Assembly: GCA_021852225.1 (NCBI GenBank)
Contig: JAJZOA010000145.1
Location: forward strand, 1-9,673
From: Planctomycetota bacterium
GTDB taxonomy: Bacteria; Planctomycetota; Phycisphaerae; WQYP01
DNA length: 9,673 nucleotides
Reading direction: 5' to 3'
Position numbers and translations under genes: made by a program. Positions 1 to 6,665 of the stretch are shown here, in pieces. Below the pieces are notes generated by a model that saw nothing but the letters and a program-made list of their open reading frames with translations, did not search any database and was not told where the DNA came from. How positions within the stretch are numbered: position 1 is the stretch's first letter; every line of letters starts with the position of its first letter.

Positions 1-423
1 CATGACAGACTCCTTGAAATCCAGATGCAGTGCGTGAAATGGGCTTAAGCCCAGGCTCAGGCCCGCTAGTGTGCGTGGCGCCACGCGCGGTTTAATGGCG
101 GCCGCGGCCTCCAGCAACGGCTCGAGCGGAGCCATATCTTCCGGCGCGGAATGGGCCGCCGCGCCCGTGTGGGCCAGATAAAAGCGAACCAGCGCCGGCA
201 CTGCGGTTTGCCGCAAAATGCGGTCCAATTCGCGGATATTCATCAACATCCCGGTGGCCGGATCCACCGCGCCGGTTATGCGAGCCTGAAGTGTGCAGAA
301 GGGCACCAACCCGCGCATCGGCGGGTTGCCGGCGAAATTATTCGATTCAATTGCGGAAAGTTCGCCGCCGGAAAGTGAAAATCGCAGTTCGCGGCAAAGA
401 GTTATAGCGGGTTGTGTTGCCAT
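1..423 (-). CDS. Divergent 6-pyruvoyl-tetrahydropterin synthase-like protein (3' end cut by window edge)
   Basis: An open minus-strand frame of 141 codons starts at the ATG at 423 and runs off the left edge without a stop, so the C-terminus is missing. The best family clue is GAVDPATGMLMNIRELDRIL (residues 51-70). It resembles the 6-pyruvoyl-tetrahydropterin/6-carboxytetrahydropterin synthase signature in which a 'G-x-VDP-TGM' turn is followed by an amphipathic helix. A 'NNFAGNPPMRGL' segment (28-39) precedes it and a 'LSPFHALHLDF' strand-like segment (126-136) follows. The usual zinc-binding histidines of active enzymes (the H-x-H region before the VDP turn) are not visible, so this may be a degenerate, non-catalytic paralogue. 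Planctomycetes are known to carry such divergent forms. The codons read naturally throughout and no internal stop occurs. There is no Shine-Dalgarno motif before the ATG, and a -10-like hexamer sits only 7 nt upstream. The family call is tentative; that the frame is coding is more secure. Confidence 0.55.
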   Translation of the reverse strand, partial: MATQPAITLCRELRFSLSGGELSAIESNNFAGNPPMRGLVPFCTLQARITGAVDPATGMLMNIRELDRILRQTAVPALVRFYLAHTGAAAHSAPEDMAPLEPLLEAAAAIKPRVAPRTLAGLSLGLSPFHALHLDFKESVM

Positions 424-430
424 CAGCGAT

Positions 431-459
431 ATTGTAGCGCCCTGCGGCCACCATGGCTA
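431..459 (-). promoter_or_regulatory. Candidate sigma70-like promoter for the left-edge gene, possibly leaderless
   Basis: On the minus strand TACAAT (431-436, five of six matches to TATAAT) lies 17 bp from TAGCCA (454-459, four of six matches to TTGACA). Only 7 nt separate the -10 hexamer from the ATG at 423, so transcription would be expected to start at or next to the start codon. That agrees with the absence of a ribosome-binding site. This is motif matching only. Confidence 0.4.
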
Positions 460-568
460 TGGCGATAAAAAGAGTGGTGCGGGCGCCGGGAATTATTGCC
501 GCATGGTCGCCGGGCCTGCTATCGCTTCGCAACATCTGAGCGGGCGGTCCTGTTTTATATGAGAGGAA

Positions 569-600
569 CTTTTCCGGTATTCGCGGGGTGCTTTTCCGGT
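569..600. repeat. Two direct copies of CTTTTCCGGT, 22 bp apart
   Basis: CTTTTCCGGT occurs at 569-578 and again, identically, at 591-600. The 22-bp period is about two helical turns, so both copies would face the same side of DNA. The repeat lies in the thrS upstream region and could be a tandem operator. No family of regulators is suggested by the sequence. Confidence 0.4.
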
Positions 601-752
601 GGTCTCGGAGGCGGGTCGCCGTGGAATGATTCCCTATCCATTCCGTCGGTTTCATGGTAAAAAAGCGGATTGGTACCCGGTTGAACGGCTTGTTTTGTTC
701 GGCTGGTCCCGGAGAATAATCAGTCAATAGATCGCGCGAAGCGGAATGTTGC

Positions 753-761
753 AAGGCGGAG
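753..761 (+). promoter_or_regulatory. thrS ribosome-binding site
   Basis: AAGGCGGAG lies 5 nt before the ATG at 767. It decides the start in favour of 767 rather than the in-frame ATG at 746, whose seven extra residues would themselves be encoded by the ribosome-binding site. Confidence 0.7.
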
Positions 762-766
762 ACTTC

Positions 767-2740
767 ATGATCACCATTACCCTGCCCGATGGCTCGCAAA
801 AGCAGTTTTCCGGCACGAGTGTGACACCTCTTCAGGTTGCCCAATCCATCGGCCCGCGGTTGGCGAAGGATGCGGTGGGCGCTCTGGTGAACGGAGAACT
901 CGCGGACCTGTCGGCACCGATTGTGCGGGATTGCGGCGTGGCCATCGTGACGGCCAAGCCGGATGAAGCCAATGCGGCGTGGCTGCTGCGGCATTCCACC
1001 GCGCATGTGATGGCCGAAGCGATTATGCGTCTGTATCCGGCGGCAAAACTTGCCTACGGCCCGCCGGTGGATGACGGCTTTTATTATGATATTGAGCTTG
1101 CCGAGCCCATTCGTGAAGAGGATTTTCCGCGAATTGAAGCGGAAATGACCCGCATTGTTGAAGAAAACCGTTCATTCACCCGTTATGAATTGCCGCGCGA
1201 CGCGGCGCTGGAAAAGCTGGGCGCGGCCGGCAATCCGTACAAGGTGGATAACGCGCAACGCGCGCTGGCCCAGGACCCGCAGGCGGCAATCAGTTTTTAC
1301 GCCACGGGTGAACCGGGCAAAAACTGGGAAGATCTGTGCCGCGGGCCGCATCTGCCGTCCACGGGGCGGATCGGCGCGTTTAAAATAACCAGCGTGGCGG
1401 GCGCATACTGGCATGGCGATGCCAGCCAGCAGCAGTTGCAGCGCGTGTACGGCAAGGCGTTTTTCAGCAAAGCGCAGATGGACGCCCATTTTGTCCAGAT
1501 AGAGGAAGCAAAAAAACGCGATCATCGTCTGATCGGCAAGCAGATGGGCCTTTTCACCATCTCGCCGCTGGTTGGCAGCGGCCTTATATTATGGATGCCC
1601 AAGGGCGGCGTGCTGCGCCAGCAGCTTGAAGATTTCATGCGCGAGCAACTGGCGCTGCGTGGTTACAGCGCCGTCTACACGCCGCATATTGGAAATATCA
1701 ACCTGTATAAAACCAGCGGCCATTATCCGTATTATAAAGACTCGCAGTTCCCCACAATAAAAATGAAGGAACGCGATTCAGGTGATGAGAGCGAATACCT
1801 GCTGAAGCCGATGAATTGCCCGCATCACATTCAGATTTATTCGGCCCAGCCGCGCAGCTATCGCGACCTGCCCATCCGGCTGGCGGAATTCGGCACGGTA
1901 TACCGGTTTGAGCAATCCGGTGAACTCAACGGCATGACGCGCGTACGCGGCTTTACACAGGATGACGCCCACCTGTTCTGCACTCCGGAACAGGTGGAGG
2001 CCGAATTGCGATCAACAGTGGAAATGGTGCAGGTGGTGTTCAAGACGCTTGGTTTTGCGGATTACCAGTGCCGCGTAAGCCTGCGCGATCCGAAATCTGA
2101 TAAATATGCCGGTGACCCGCGACTGTGGGACCGTGCGGAAGATACGTTGCGGAAAATTGTCAAGGATGTGGGCATTGCCTCGCAGGAGGCGATTGGCGAG
2201 GCCGCATTCTACGGCCCGAAACTGGATTTTCTGGTGAAAGATGTGATCGGCCGGCAGTGGCAGCTTGGCACAGTGCAGTTGGATTATGTCCTGCCGGAAC
2301 GTTTTGAACTTGAGTATATCGGCGCGGACAACCATCCGCACCGGCCGGTCATGATTCACCGGGCGCCCTTCGGTTCAATGGAGCGTTTCACCGGAATTCT
2401 GATCGAACATTTCGCCGGCAGCTTTCCGACATGGCTTGCGCCGGTGCAGGTTCGGGTGCTTAGTATCAGCGAGAAATTTGTGGACTATGCCCGGCAGGTG
2501 GTGGCGGATCTTGCCGACACCGGTGTGCGTGTGGAACTGGATGCGGGTGACGAAAAAGTCGGTGCCAAAATACGCAGGGCACGCGAAGAGAAAATTCCGT
2601 ATCTGCTGGTGGTGGGCGGCAAGGAACAGGAAACCCGTTCAGTGGCCGTTCGCACCAGAAAAGATCAGGACCTTGGCGCAGTTCCGCTGGTCGATTTTAT
2701 CGGGAAGCTGACCGCGGAAATCCGCAACAGGACGCTTTAA
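767..2740 (+). CDS. thrS: Threonyl-tRNA synthetase (ThrRS, class II)
   Basis: This cytoplasmic enzyme charges tRNA-Thr with threonine and edits mischarged Ser-tRNA-Thr. The 657-residue product has the full bacterial layout: TGS domain (about 1-62), second-additional/editing domain (about 65-240), class II catalytic core (about 260-550) and anticodon-binding domain (about 555-657). Editing-site residues are present: H76 and H80 in HSTAH, and C191 and H195 in CRGPHLPSTG. The catalytic zinc ligands are present too: C351 in MNCPHH, H402 in DDAHLFC and H531 in MIHRAPFGSMERF. Motif 2 is around RLAEFGTVYRFEQSGE (371-386) and motif 3 is GSMERFTGILIEHFAG (536-551). Nothing is missing, so the enzyme should be fully active. 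The start at 767 is chosen from the ribosome-binding site AAGGCGGAG. The infC-rpmI-rplT genes that often follow thrS are absent, and a separately promoted gene lies downstream. No T-box or threonine-rich leader peptide is visible. Confidence 0.98.
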   Translation: MITITLPDGSQKQFSGTSVTPLQVAQSIGPRLAKDAVGALVNGELADLSAPIVRDCGVAIVTAKPDEANAAWLLRHSTAHVMAEAIMRLYPAAKLAYGPPVDDGFYYDIELAEPIREEDFPRIEAEMTRIVEENRSFTRYELPRDAALEKLGAAGNPYKVDNAQRALAQDPQAAISFYATGEPGKNWEDLCRGPHLPSTGRIGAFKITSVAGAYWHGDASQQQLQRVYGKAFFSKAQMDAHFVQIEEAKKRDHRLIGKQMGLFTISPLVGSGLILWMPKGGVLRQQLEDFMREQLALRGYSAVYTPHIGNINLYKTSGHYPYYKDSQFPTIKMKERDSGDESEYLLKPMNCPHHIQIYSAQPRSYRDLPIRLAEFGTVYRFEQSGELNGMTRVRGFTQDDAHLFCTPEQVEAELRSTVEMVQVVFKTLGFADYQCRVSLRDPKSDKYAGDPRLWDRAEDTLRKIVKDVGIASQEAIGEAAFYGPKLDFLVKDVIGRQWQLGTVQLDYVLPERFELEYIGADNHPHRPVMIHRAPFGSMERFTGILIEHFAGSFPTWLAPVQVRVLSISEKFVDYARQVVADLADTGVRVELDAGDEKVGAKIRRAREEKIPYLLVVGGKEQETRSVAVRTRKDQDLGAVPLVDFIGKLTAEIRNRTL

Positions 2741-2758
2741 TCGCGCATCACTGCCAAA

Positions 2759-2774
2759 CCGGCGGGTTTGCCGG
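2759..2774 (+). terminator. Short hairpin after thrS (weak terminator candidate)
   Basis: CCGGC and GCCGG form a 5-bp stem around loop GGGTTT, 18 nt after the thrS stop. A competing stem pairs AAACC (2756-2760) with GGTTT (2765-2769), so the two structures exclude each other. There is no downstream T-tract, so intrinsic termination would be weak at best. Confidence 0.25.
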
Positions 2775-2805
2775 AATCAACACAACACACCGGTGGGTCG
2801 GCCGC

Positions 2806-2833
2806 TTGACATGCCGCATTGCGGGAGTTAAAT
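2806..2833 (+). promoter_or_regulatory. Sigma70-like promoter for the UDP-sugar pyrophosphorylase
   Basis: TTGACA (2806-2811, a perfect -35) is followed after 16 bp by TTAAAT (2828-2833, four of six matches to TATAAT). Transcription would begin near 2840, about 90 nt before the chosen ATG. This argues against the in-frame TTG at 2819, which would lie between the promoter hexamers. Confidence 0.5.
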
Positions 2834-2916
2834 CGGCTTGAAATAAGCGTGTTGGCGTCGGGCGGCCGGATGTCCGGAGTCTGGGAAGATGCCAGCGAAG
2901 TTATCCATGCGATGCC

Positions 2917-2922
2917 AGGGAG
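2917..2922 (+). promoter_or_regulatory. Ribosome-binding site of the pyrophosphorylase gene
   Basis: AGGGAG lies 7 nt before the ATG at 2930 and fixes the start there. The in-frame upstream codons (TTG at 2819, ATG at 2870 and 2912) have no comparable site and add residues without family resemblance. Confidence 0.65.
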
Positions 2923-2929
2923 CCTGTCC

Positions 2930-4360
2930 ATGTCCGAAGCCATTGATCATGCCCAACTCACCGCGCTACTGGCCGCCCGTGGCCAGCGGCATGTGTATAC
3001 TTTCTATGACAAACTTTCAGCGGAAAAGAGGCTGGAACTTGACCGGAATGTCGCCTCGGTGGATTGGCAACTGGTGCAACATCTTGTGGAAACGGTGGTC
3101 AAAAACCCGCAGCCTTTTGCGCTTCCTGAACAGATTGAACCAGCGCCTTATTTTCCCAATGTTCCCAACAGTCCGGCGTTGAAGGAAAAATACAGAATGG
3201 CACGGCAGCGCGGTGAGGAACTGTTGCGGCAGGGAAAAATCGCCTCATTTGTAGTCGCCGGTGGCCAGGGGTCGCGTCTGGGCTGGGAAGGCCCCAAGGG
3301 AACCTTTCCCGCCACCGCCATCAGGCGCAAACCCCTGTTTCAATGTTTCGCCGAATTTCTGCTGGAATTGGGGCGCCGCGCGGGCAAGCCGATCCCGTTT
3401 TATATCATGACCAGCACCGCCAACCATGCCGTCACCGTGGAGTTCTGGAAAGCCCACCGCTATTTCGGCATGGGGGCGGACCAGGTGATGTTTTTCCCGC
3501 AGGATATGCTGCCAGCGGTCGGATTTGACGGCCGCGTTCTGCTGGAAACGGATCACACGCTGGCGCTTTCGCCCAACGGCCACGGCGGATCCATGCTGGC
3601 GCTGCACAAAAGCGGCGCGCTGGCGAACATGGCCGAACGCGGAATAGAACAGATCAGCTATTTTCAGGTGGACAATCCGATTGTGCGCTGCGTGGATCCG
3701 TTGTTCATCGGTCTGCACGACCTGGAAAAGGCGGATATGTCCAGCAAAATGCTGCCCAAGGCCGAGCCGAAGGAAAAACTGGGCAATCTGTGCATTGTGG
3801 ATGGCAAGTACACGATTATCGAGTATTCCGACCTGCCGGACAGTCTTGCTCAGGCCCGTTTGCCGGATGGCTCGCTTAAATTCCGGGCCGGGTCCATTGC
3901 GCTGCACGCGATTCGTGTGGATTTTGTGCAGCGGCTTAATGCGACCGGTTTTGCGTTGCCTTATCACCGCGCGGAAAAAAAGGTTTCCTGTGTGGACTTG
4001 ATTACCGGGCAGCCGGTCAAGCCGGAAAAACCCAACGCGGTGAAAATGGAGACCTTTGTATTTGATGCGCTTCCACTGACCAGCCACAGTATCGTGTATG
4101 AAACCGATCGCATCGATGAATTCGCGCCTATCAAGCAGCCTTCCGGTGTGGATTCGCCGGAATCGGCCCGGCAGATTGTGACCCAGCGCAACGCCAACTG
4201 GCTGACGGCGGCGGGAATTGCGGTACCAAAAAAGCCGGACGGGCAGCCTGATTGCACCATTGAAATCGCGGCATCTTTTGCGATTTACCCGGAAGATGTG
4301 GCGGCGAAAAAGTCGATCATTCCGGCAATTCAACCCGGCGCAAACGTGTATCTGGATTAA
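2930..4360 (+). CDS. UAP1-like UDP-sugar pyrophosphorylase (UDP-GlcNAc or UDP-glucose pyrophosphorylase, UDPGP family)
   Basis: The enzyme should join UTP to a sugar-1-phosphate, giving a UDP-sugar and pyrophosphate in the cytoplasm to feed cell-envelope and polysaccharide synthesis. The 476-residue product follows the eukaryotic UAP1/AGX1 order of motifs. It has the nucleotide-binding loop VVAGGQGSRLG with PKG (108-124, lysine 123), then IMTSTANH (159-166), FFPQDMLPA (188-196), the uridine-binding PNGHGG (215-220) and the metal/sugar region QVDNP (246-250). These are followed by IIEYSDLP (296-303), FRAGSIALH (318-326), HRAEKKVSCVD (346-356), KPEKPNAVKMETFVFD (364-379) and DEFAPIK (396-402). 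These track human UAP1 closely enough that UDP-GlcNAc synthesis is the first guess, but bacterial homologues are usually annotated more broadly and sugar preference cannot be read here. It is unrelated to bacterial GlmU. The start at 2930 is supported by the AGGGAG site. It has its own promoter and converges on the ParA-type gene. Confidence 0.9.
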   Translation: MSEAIDHAQLTALLAARGQRHVYTFYDKLSAEKRLELDRNVASVDWQLVQHLVETVVKNPQPFALPEQIEPAPYFPNVPNSPALKEKYRMARQRGEELLRQGKIASFVVAGGQGSRLGWEGPKGTFPATAIRRKPLFQCFAEFLLELGRRAGKPIPFYIMTSTANHAVTVEFWKAHRYFGMGADQVMFFPQDMLPAVGFDGRVLLETDHTLALSPNGHGGSMLALHKSGALANMAERGIEQISYFQVDNPIVRCVDPLFIGLHDLEKADMSSKMLPKAEPKEKLGNLCIVDGKYTIIEYSDLPDSLAQARLPDGSLKFRAGSIALHAIRVDFVQRLNATGFALPYHRAEKKVSCVDLITGQPVKPEKPNAVKMETFVFDALPLTSHSIVYETDRIDEFAPIKQPSGVDSPESARQIVTQRNANWLTAAGIAVPKKPDGQPDCTIEIAASFAIYPEDVAAKKSIIPAIQPGANVYLD

Positions 4361-4464
4361 ATATCCGGCCTGTTTAAGGTATCGACATATGATAATTTAA
4401 CCGCGATCGGCGTTTCCTCAGGCTTGTCCCGCTGGAAATAAATGCTGAAATGTGCCTTTTGCAT
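4357..4464 (-). CDS. Possible 35-residue small protein in frame after the ParA stop (doubtful)
   Basis: After the TAA that ends the ParA-type gene (4468-4470) the same frame continues with one glycine codon, an ATG at 4464 and 34 further sense codons to a TAA at 4357-4359. The encoded peptide begins MQKAHFSIYFQRDKPEETP and ends TLNRPDI. Its composition looks protein-like, with few of the arginine/histidine runs seen in shadow frames here. However, an open frame of this length is expected fairly often by chance. AAGGG abuts the ATG too closely to be a normal ribosome-binding site. It could be a tiny third gene, the remnant of a longer ParA C-terminus ended by a nonsense change, or nothing. Its last 4 bp overlap the convergent pyrophosphorylase gene. 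Confidence 0.2.
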   Translation of the reverse strand: MQKAHFSIYFQRDKPEETPIAVKLSYVDTLNRPDI

Positions 4465-4467
4465 CCC

Positions 4468-5472
4468 TTATGTGTCATTGACAGCGGGGAGGCCGACGCG
4501 GCGGCCAATTTCCATGGCCAATGCCCTGAATTCCCCGTGCGACCGCGCCACCGCCTGCAGATGCGCCCCCAGCGCACCATCCGCCGATTGAAGATGAAAC
4601 ATCGGTTTGCGAGCTTCCTGCGCCAGCGGCATAAGGCTGCGGTAATCCCTGAGCTTCGCCAGGCAATTCGGATCACTGTCGATGCCTGATGGCGTGGTCT
4701 GCCGGATATCCAATACGCTTTGGGCGTAGGTCTGCGGTATTTGTGCAATCCATCGGTCGAATGCCTTAACTGGCCGGTCCAGACGGATGGAGTGACGCAT
4801 GACAACGTATCCAATGGGCTGAATATTTCCCGGCGGCACCTCGAAGCTTCCCGCAGGCATTTTTTCCAGCCTTTCCCGCCATTCGCGCCGCCACAAACGC
4901 AGCGCCGGCCCCAGGTTTTCCAGCCCTTGCAGAGAAAACAGGTCCGGACCAAGCGGGATCACCACATAATCGGTTCCGATCAGCGCTGCCCGATTGATCG
5001 CCCCCAGATTCGGCCCCAGATCAACCAGAATCACTGCGGCCCGGAATTGTGCCGCAGCGCTTTGTGTCACTCGCCAGAAAGCCGAAACCACTCGAAAGGA
5101 CCGTTCCCTGCCATCCAGACATTTGGGCCATTCCTGGGATAGATCATCCTCAAATCGGGAAAGCCTCATGTCCCCGGCCAGAATCGCGAGATTATCCCCA
5201 ATGATGTTATTGTCAGGATTGGCAATGTCGCCGGCCCCTGATATTAATGGTTGCAGACATTGATATATCGTGTGATACGGCGGGCTTCGCCAGAACGTGC
5301 CAGCCAGTTTGTCCTCGTCAATAAATGCGGCTGTCAAATTGCACTGGGGGTCCAAATCCGCGGCCAGCACGCGCACTCCCATATCGGCGAACATCCAGGA
5401 AAGGTGATAAACAAGTGACGTTTTCCCGACGCCACCCTTATTATTAAAAAAGCCGATGATTGGAACACTCAT
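4468..5472 (-). CDS. ParA/MinD-family P-loop ATPase (orphan ParA)
   Basis: This 334-residue protein has all ATPase motifs of the ParA/Soj superfamily. The deviant Walker A is NNKGGVGKTS (10-19), with signature lysine K12 and P-loop lysine K17. Walker A' is AADLDPQCNLT (37-47). Walker B is AVILVDLGPN (146-155, D151), and the VIPLGPD strand (171-177) follows. The C-terminal half (about 215-325) contains LDRPVKAFDRW (231-241) and LMPLAQEARKPMFHL (280-294). I recognise these as typical of a large group of stand-alone ParA-like proteins that lack a ParB partner. Such ATPases dimerise on ATP and often use DNA, membranes or a partner protein as matrix; the target here is unknown. There is no N-terminal helix-turn-helix of the plasmid type. 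The start overlaps the stop of the upstream AlbA_2/Schlafen-like gene as ATGA, so translation should be coupled, and the two probably act together. No ParB gene or partition site is visible. Confidence 0.9.
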   Translation of the reverse strand: MSVPIIGFFNNKGGVGKTSLVYHLSWMFADMGVRVLAADLDPQCNLTAAFIDEDKLAGTFWRSPPYHTIYQCLQPLISGAGDIANPDNNIIGDNLAILAGDMRLSRFEDDLSQEWPKCLDGRERSFRVVSAFWRVTQSAAAQFRAAVILVDLGPNLGAINRAALIGTDYVVIPLGPDLFSLQGLENLGPALRLWRREWRERLEKMPAGSFEVPPGNIQPIGYVVMRHSIRLDRPVKAFDRWIAQIPQTYAQSVLDIRQTTPSGIDSDPNCLAKLRDYRSLMPLAQEARKPMFHLQSADGALGAHLQAVARSHGEFRALAMEIGRRVGLPAVNDT

Positions 5473-6665
5473 GGCCGTTTCCTCAATATCGCACCCAGAT
5501 GGGATTGTTCCACCTGAAACTCTGGCGGTGGATTGCCGTTGATCTGCAAATCGCGCCGCGCCAGAGCAATTCCAAATCCAAATCGCTGCACATAGCCCAG
5601 ATATTTCATCGCTTCGGCCAAATAGCTGTTCCGGTAATCGCTGGCACCGGGTGTCCCGAAATTTTCCCGGTTGACACGACCAAACGGGCCGCCCGGGTTC
5701 ACAATTTCCACGCGATCGTCAAACCACGTGATCCGCACAGGCGCATTGGTATGCTCATAACTGCGGTGCATAACCGAATTACGGGCAATCTGCTGAAGGG
5801 CAACAAGCGGGTAGTCCGGTTGGCGGACCTCGCGATCTGCGGATGTCAAATCGACTGCGGTACGAATATTCAGTTTCAGCACATCATCAAGTTCGGACAA
5901 AAGCTTCGGAAGCGGTCCACGAATTTCGCGGGAATCTAAAATTGGATCGCTGATTTCCAGGCCGGCAATTCGGACAAATTGAATATAGGCTCCGGGAATA
6001 AAGTCCGTCGGATTTTTTCCAGTCACCAGCAGACCGCAAACGGTCGGAATCAACGGCGGCCCGCCGGAAGCCATTCGCAACGCCGCCAGCTGTTCGTCGG
6101 TGGAGCGGTGGTTCCGGGCCAGGGTTTCAGGAGCCACAACCTGTGGAAGGTAAACCGTCAGGAACAGGTCAAGGTCAAGGTCTTCCAGAGTTGCATGAGA
6201 AACCGGGTGCAGGTCAAACGGGATATCCCGGAACCTGCGCTTTTCCACAAGAATGTTTTCCTGTTGCTGACTGGCAACCGCGCGACGTGCGGCTGTGCGA
6301 ATCCATACAGTCCCTTTGTACCGCACCGGGGGTGCTTCCGCCGGATAGACGACCATGACCGCCATCTCTTTGCCATTCAGAATTTTCCTCTGTACGGTGG
6401 CATGCGGCAGCGGCAGAACATTTCCATCGGTGGTGATGTCGGAAAGCTGCAAAAGAAGTTTGTCGTCTATTTTAATTCCGCTGGGGGTCCCGTCGTCCTC
6501 TACACCAATAAATATCACACCGGGCTGCCTGTGATCCGGCATGTCATTGGCCAATGCGCAAACTGCTGTCCGGATCGCGTCCATGTTGGACGCGTCGCGC
6601 TTGCGTTCCACCCGGTCCGCTTCGCCGCCGAGCAGCAGTATCTGAAGCTCATGATCGGTAAGCAT
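5469..6665 (-). CDS. AlbA_2/Schlafen-like domain protein with C-terminal GHKL-like ATPase region (RecG-C-like regulator family)
   Basis: The 398-residue product begins with an AlbA_2 (divergent AAA-4/Schlafen-fold) domain, about residues 1-140. It shows GEADRVERK (14-22), the helix AVCALANDMP (34-43), and GVIFIGVEDDGTPSG (49-63). A middle region (about 155-270) carries FLTVYLPQ and VCGLLVTGKNP. The last part (about 285-370) matches the HATPase_c_4 module that databases label 'RecG C-terminal'. It has the N-box-like QQIARNSVMHRSYEHTN (291-307), WFDDRVEIVNPGGP (314-327) and a glycine-rich QRFGFGIALAR (360-370). There is no helicase domain, so a 'RecG helicase' label would be misleading. Proteins of this design act as regulators or in nucleic-acid transactions, and few have been tested. 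The start at 6665 is the ATG just before family-like sequence; the TTG at 6716 adds 17 residues without resemblance and the ribosome-binding site is weak. The gene is coupled to the ParA-type gene by a 4-bp overlap. Confidence 0.85.
   Translation of the reverse strand: MLTDHELQILLLGGEADRVERKRDASNMDAIRTAVCALANDMPDHRQPGVIFIGVEDDGTPSGIKIDDKLLLQLSDITTDGNVLPLPHATVQRKILNGKEMAVMVVYPAEAPPVRYKGTVWIRTAARRAVASQQQENILVEKRRFRDIPFDLHPVSHATLEDLDLDLFLTVYLPQVVAPETLARNHRSTDEQLAALRMASGGPPLIPTVCGLLVTGKNPTDFIPGAYIQFVRIAGLEISDPILDSREIRGPLPKLLSELDDVLKLNIRTAVDLTSADREVRQPDYPLVALQQIARNSVMHRSYEHTNAPVRITWFDDRVEIVNPGGPFGRVNRENFGTPGASDYRNSYLAEAMKYLGYVQRFGFGIALARRDLQINGNPPPEFQVEQSHLGAILRKRP
5479..5484 (-). promoter_or_regulatory. 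Ribosome-binding site of the ParA-type gene, inside the upstream gene
   Basis: On the minus strand GAGGAA lies 6 nt before the ATG at 5472, within the last codons of the AlbA_2/Schlafen-like gene. With the ATGA overlap it implies strong coupled re-initiation and a roughly balanced output of both proteins. Confidence 0.6.

Larger units (their letters stand above)
424..766. other. Divergent intergenic region upstream of thrS
   Basis: This 343-bp stretch separates the leftward pterin-synthase-like gene from rightward thrS. It holds the candidate leaderless promoter for the leftward gene, a 10-bp direct repeat (569-578 and 591-600), and a small hairpin with stem GGAATG (623-628) and CATTCC (639-644). 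A weak candidate thrS promoter is TTGTTT (690-695), a 19-bp gap, then AATAAT (715-720). I see no tRNA, no T-box motif and no convincing small protein gene. Short open frames here are unconvincing. Confidence 0.5.

Noticed and set aside
664..682. A tRNA-Thr anticodon-like loop (TTGGTAC at 670-676) upstream of thrS, recalling the E. coli thrS operator
   Set aside because: The flanking bases pair at only about three of five positions and no second mimic is present, so chance similarity is likelier.
424..766. T-box riboswitch or tRNA gene in the thrS upstream region
   Set aside because: No T-box specifier stem or antiterminator sequence and no tRNA T-arm motif can be found there.
347..1006. A 219-codon minus-strand open frame spanning the thrS start region
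   Set aside because: It overlaps the well-supported thrS start and the left-edge gene in a different frame and shows no family resemblance.
2819..2929. TTG start at 2819 extending the pyrophosphorylase by 37 residues
   Set aside because: The TTG lies between the -35 and -10 of the likely promoter, and a good AGGGAG site precedes the ATG at 2930.
3245..4333. A 362-codon open frame antisense to the pyrophosphorylase gene
   Set aside because: It lies wholly inside a confidently identified gene, its product is rich in Arg, His and Gln without recognisable motifs, and such mirror frames are common in this GC-rich window.
4361..4467. Bidirectional terminator between the convergent pyrophosphorylase and ParA-type genes
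   Set aside because: No stable stem with a T-tract on either strand is visible in this 107-bp gap.
4468..5472. Plasmid or chromosome partition locus (parABS)
   Set aside because: No ParB gene or repeated partition site is present, and the partner gene is an AlbA_2/GHKL protein, so replicon partitioning is not supported.
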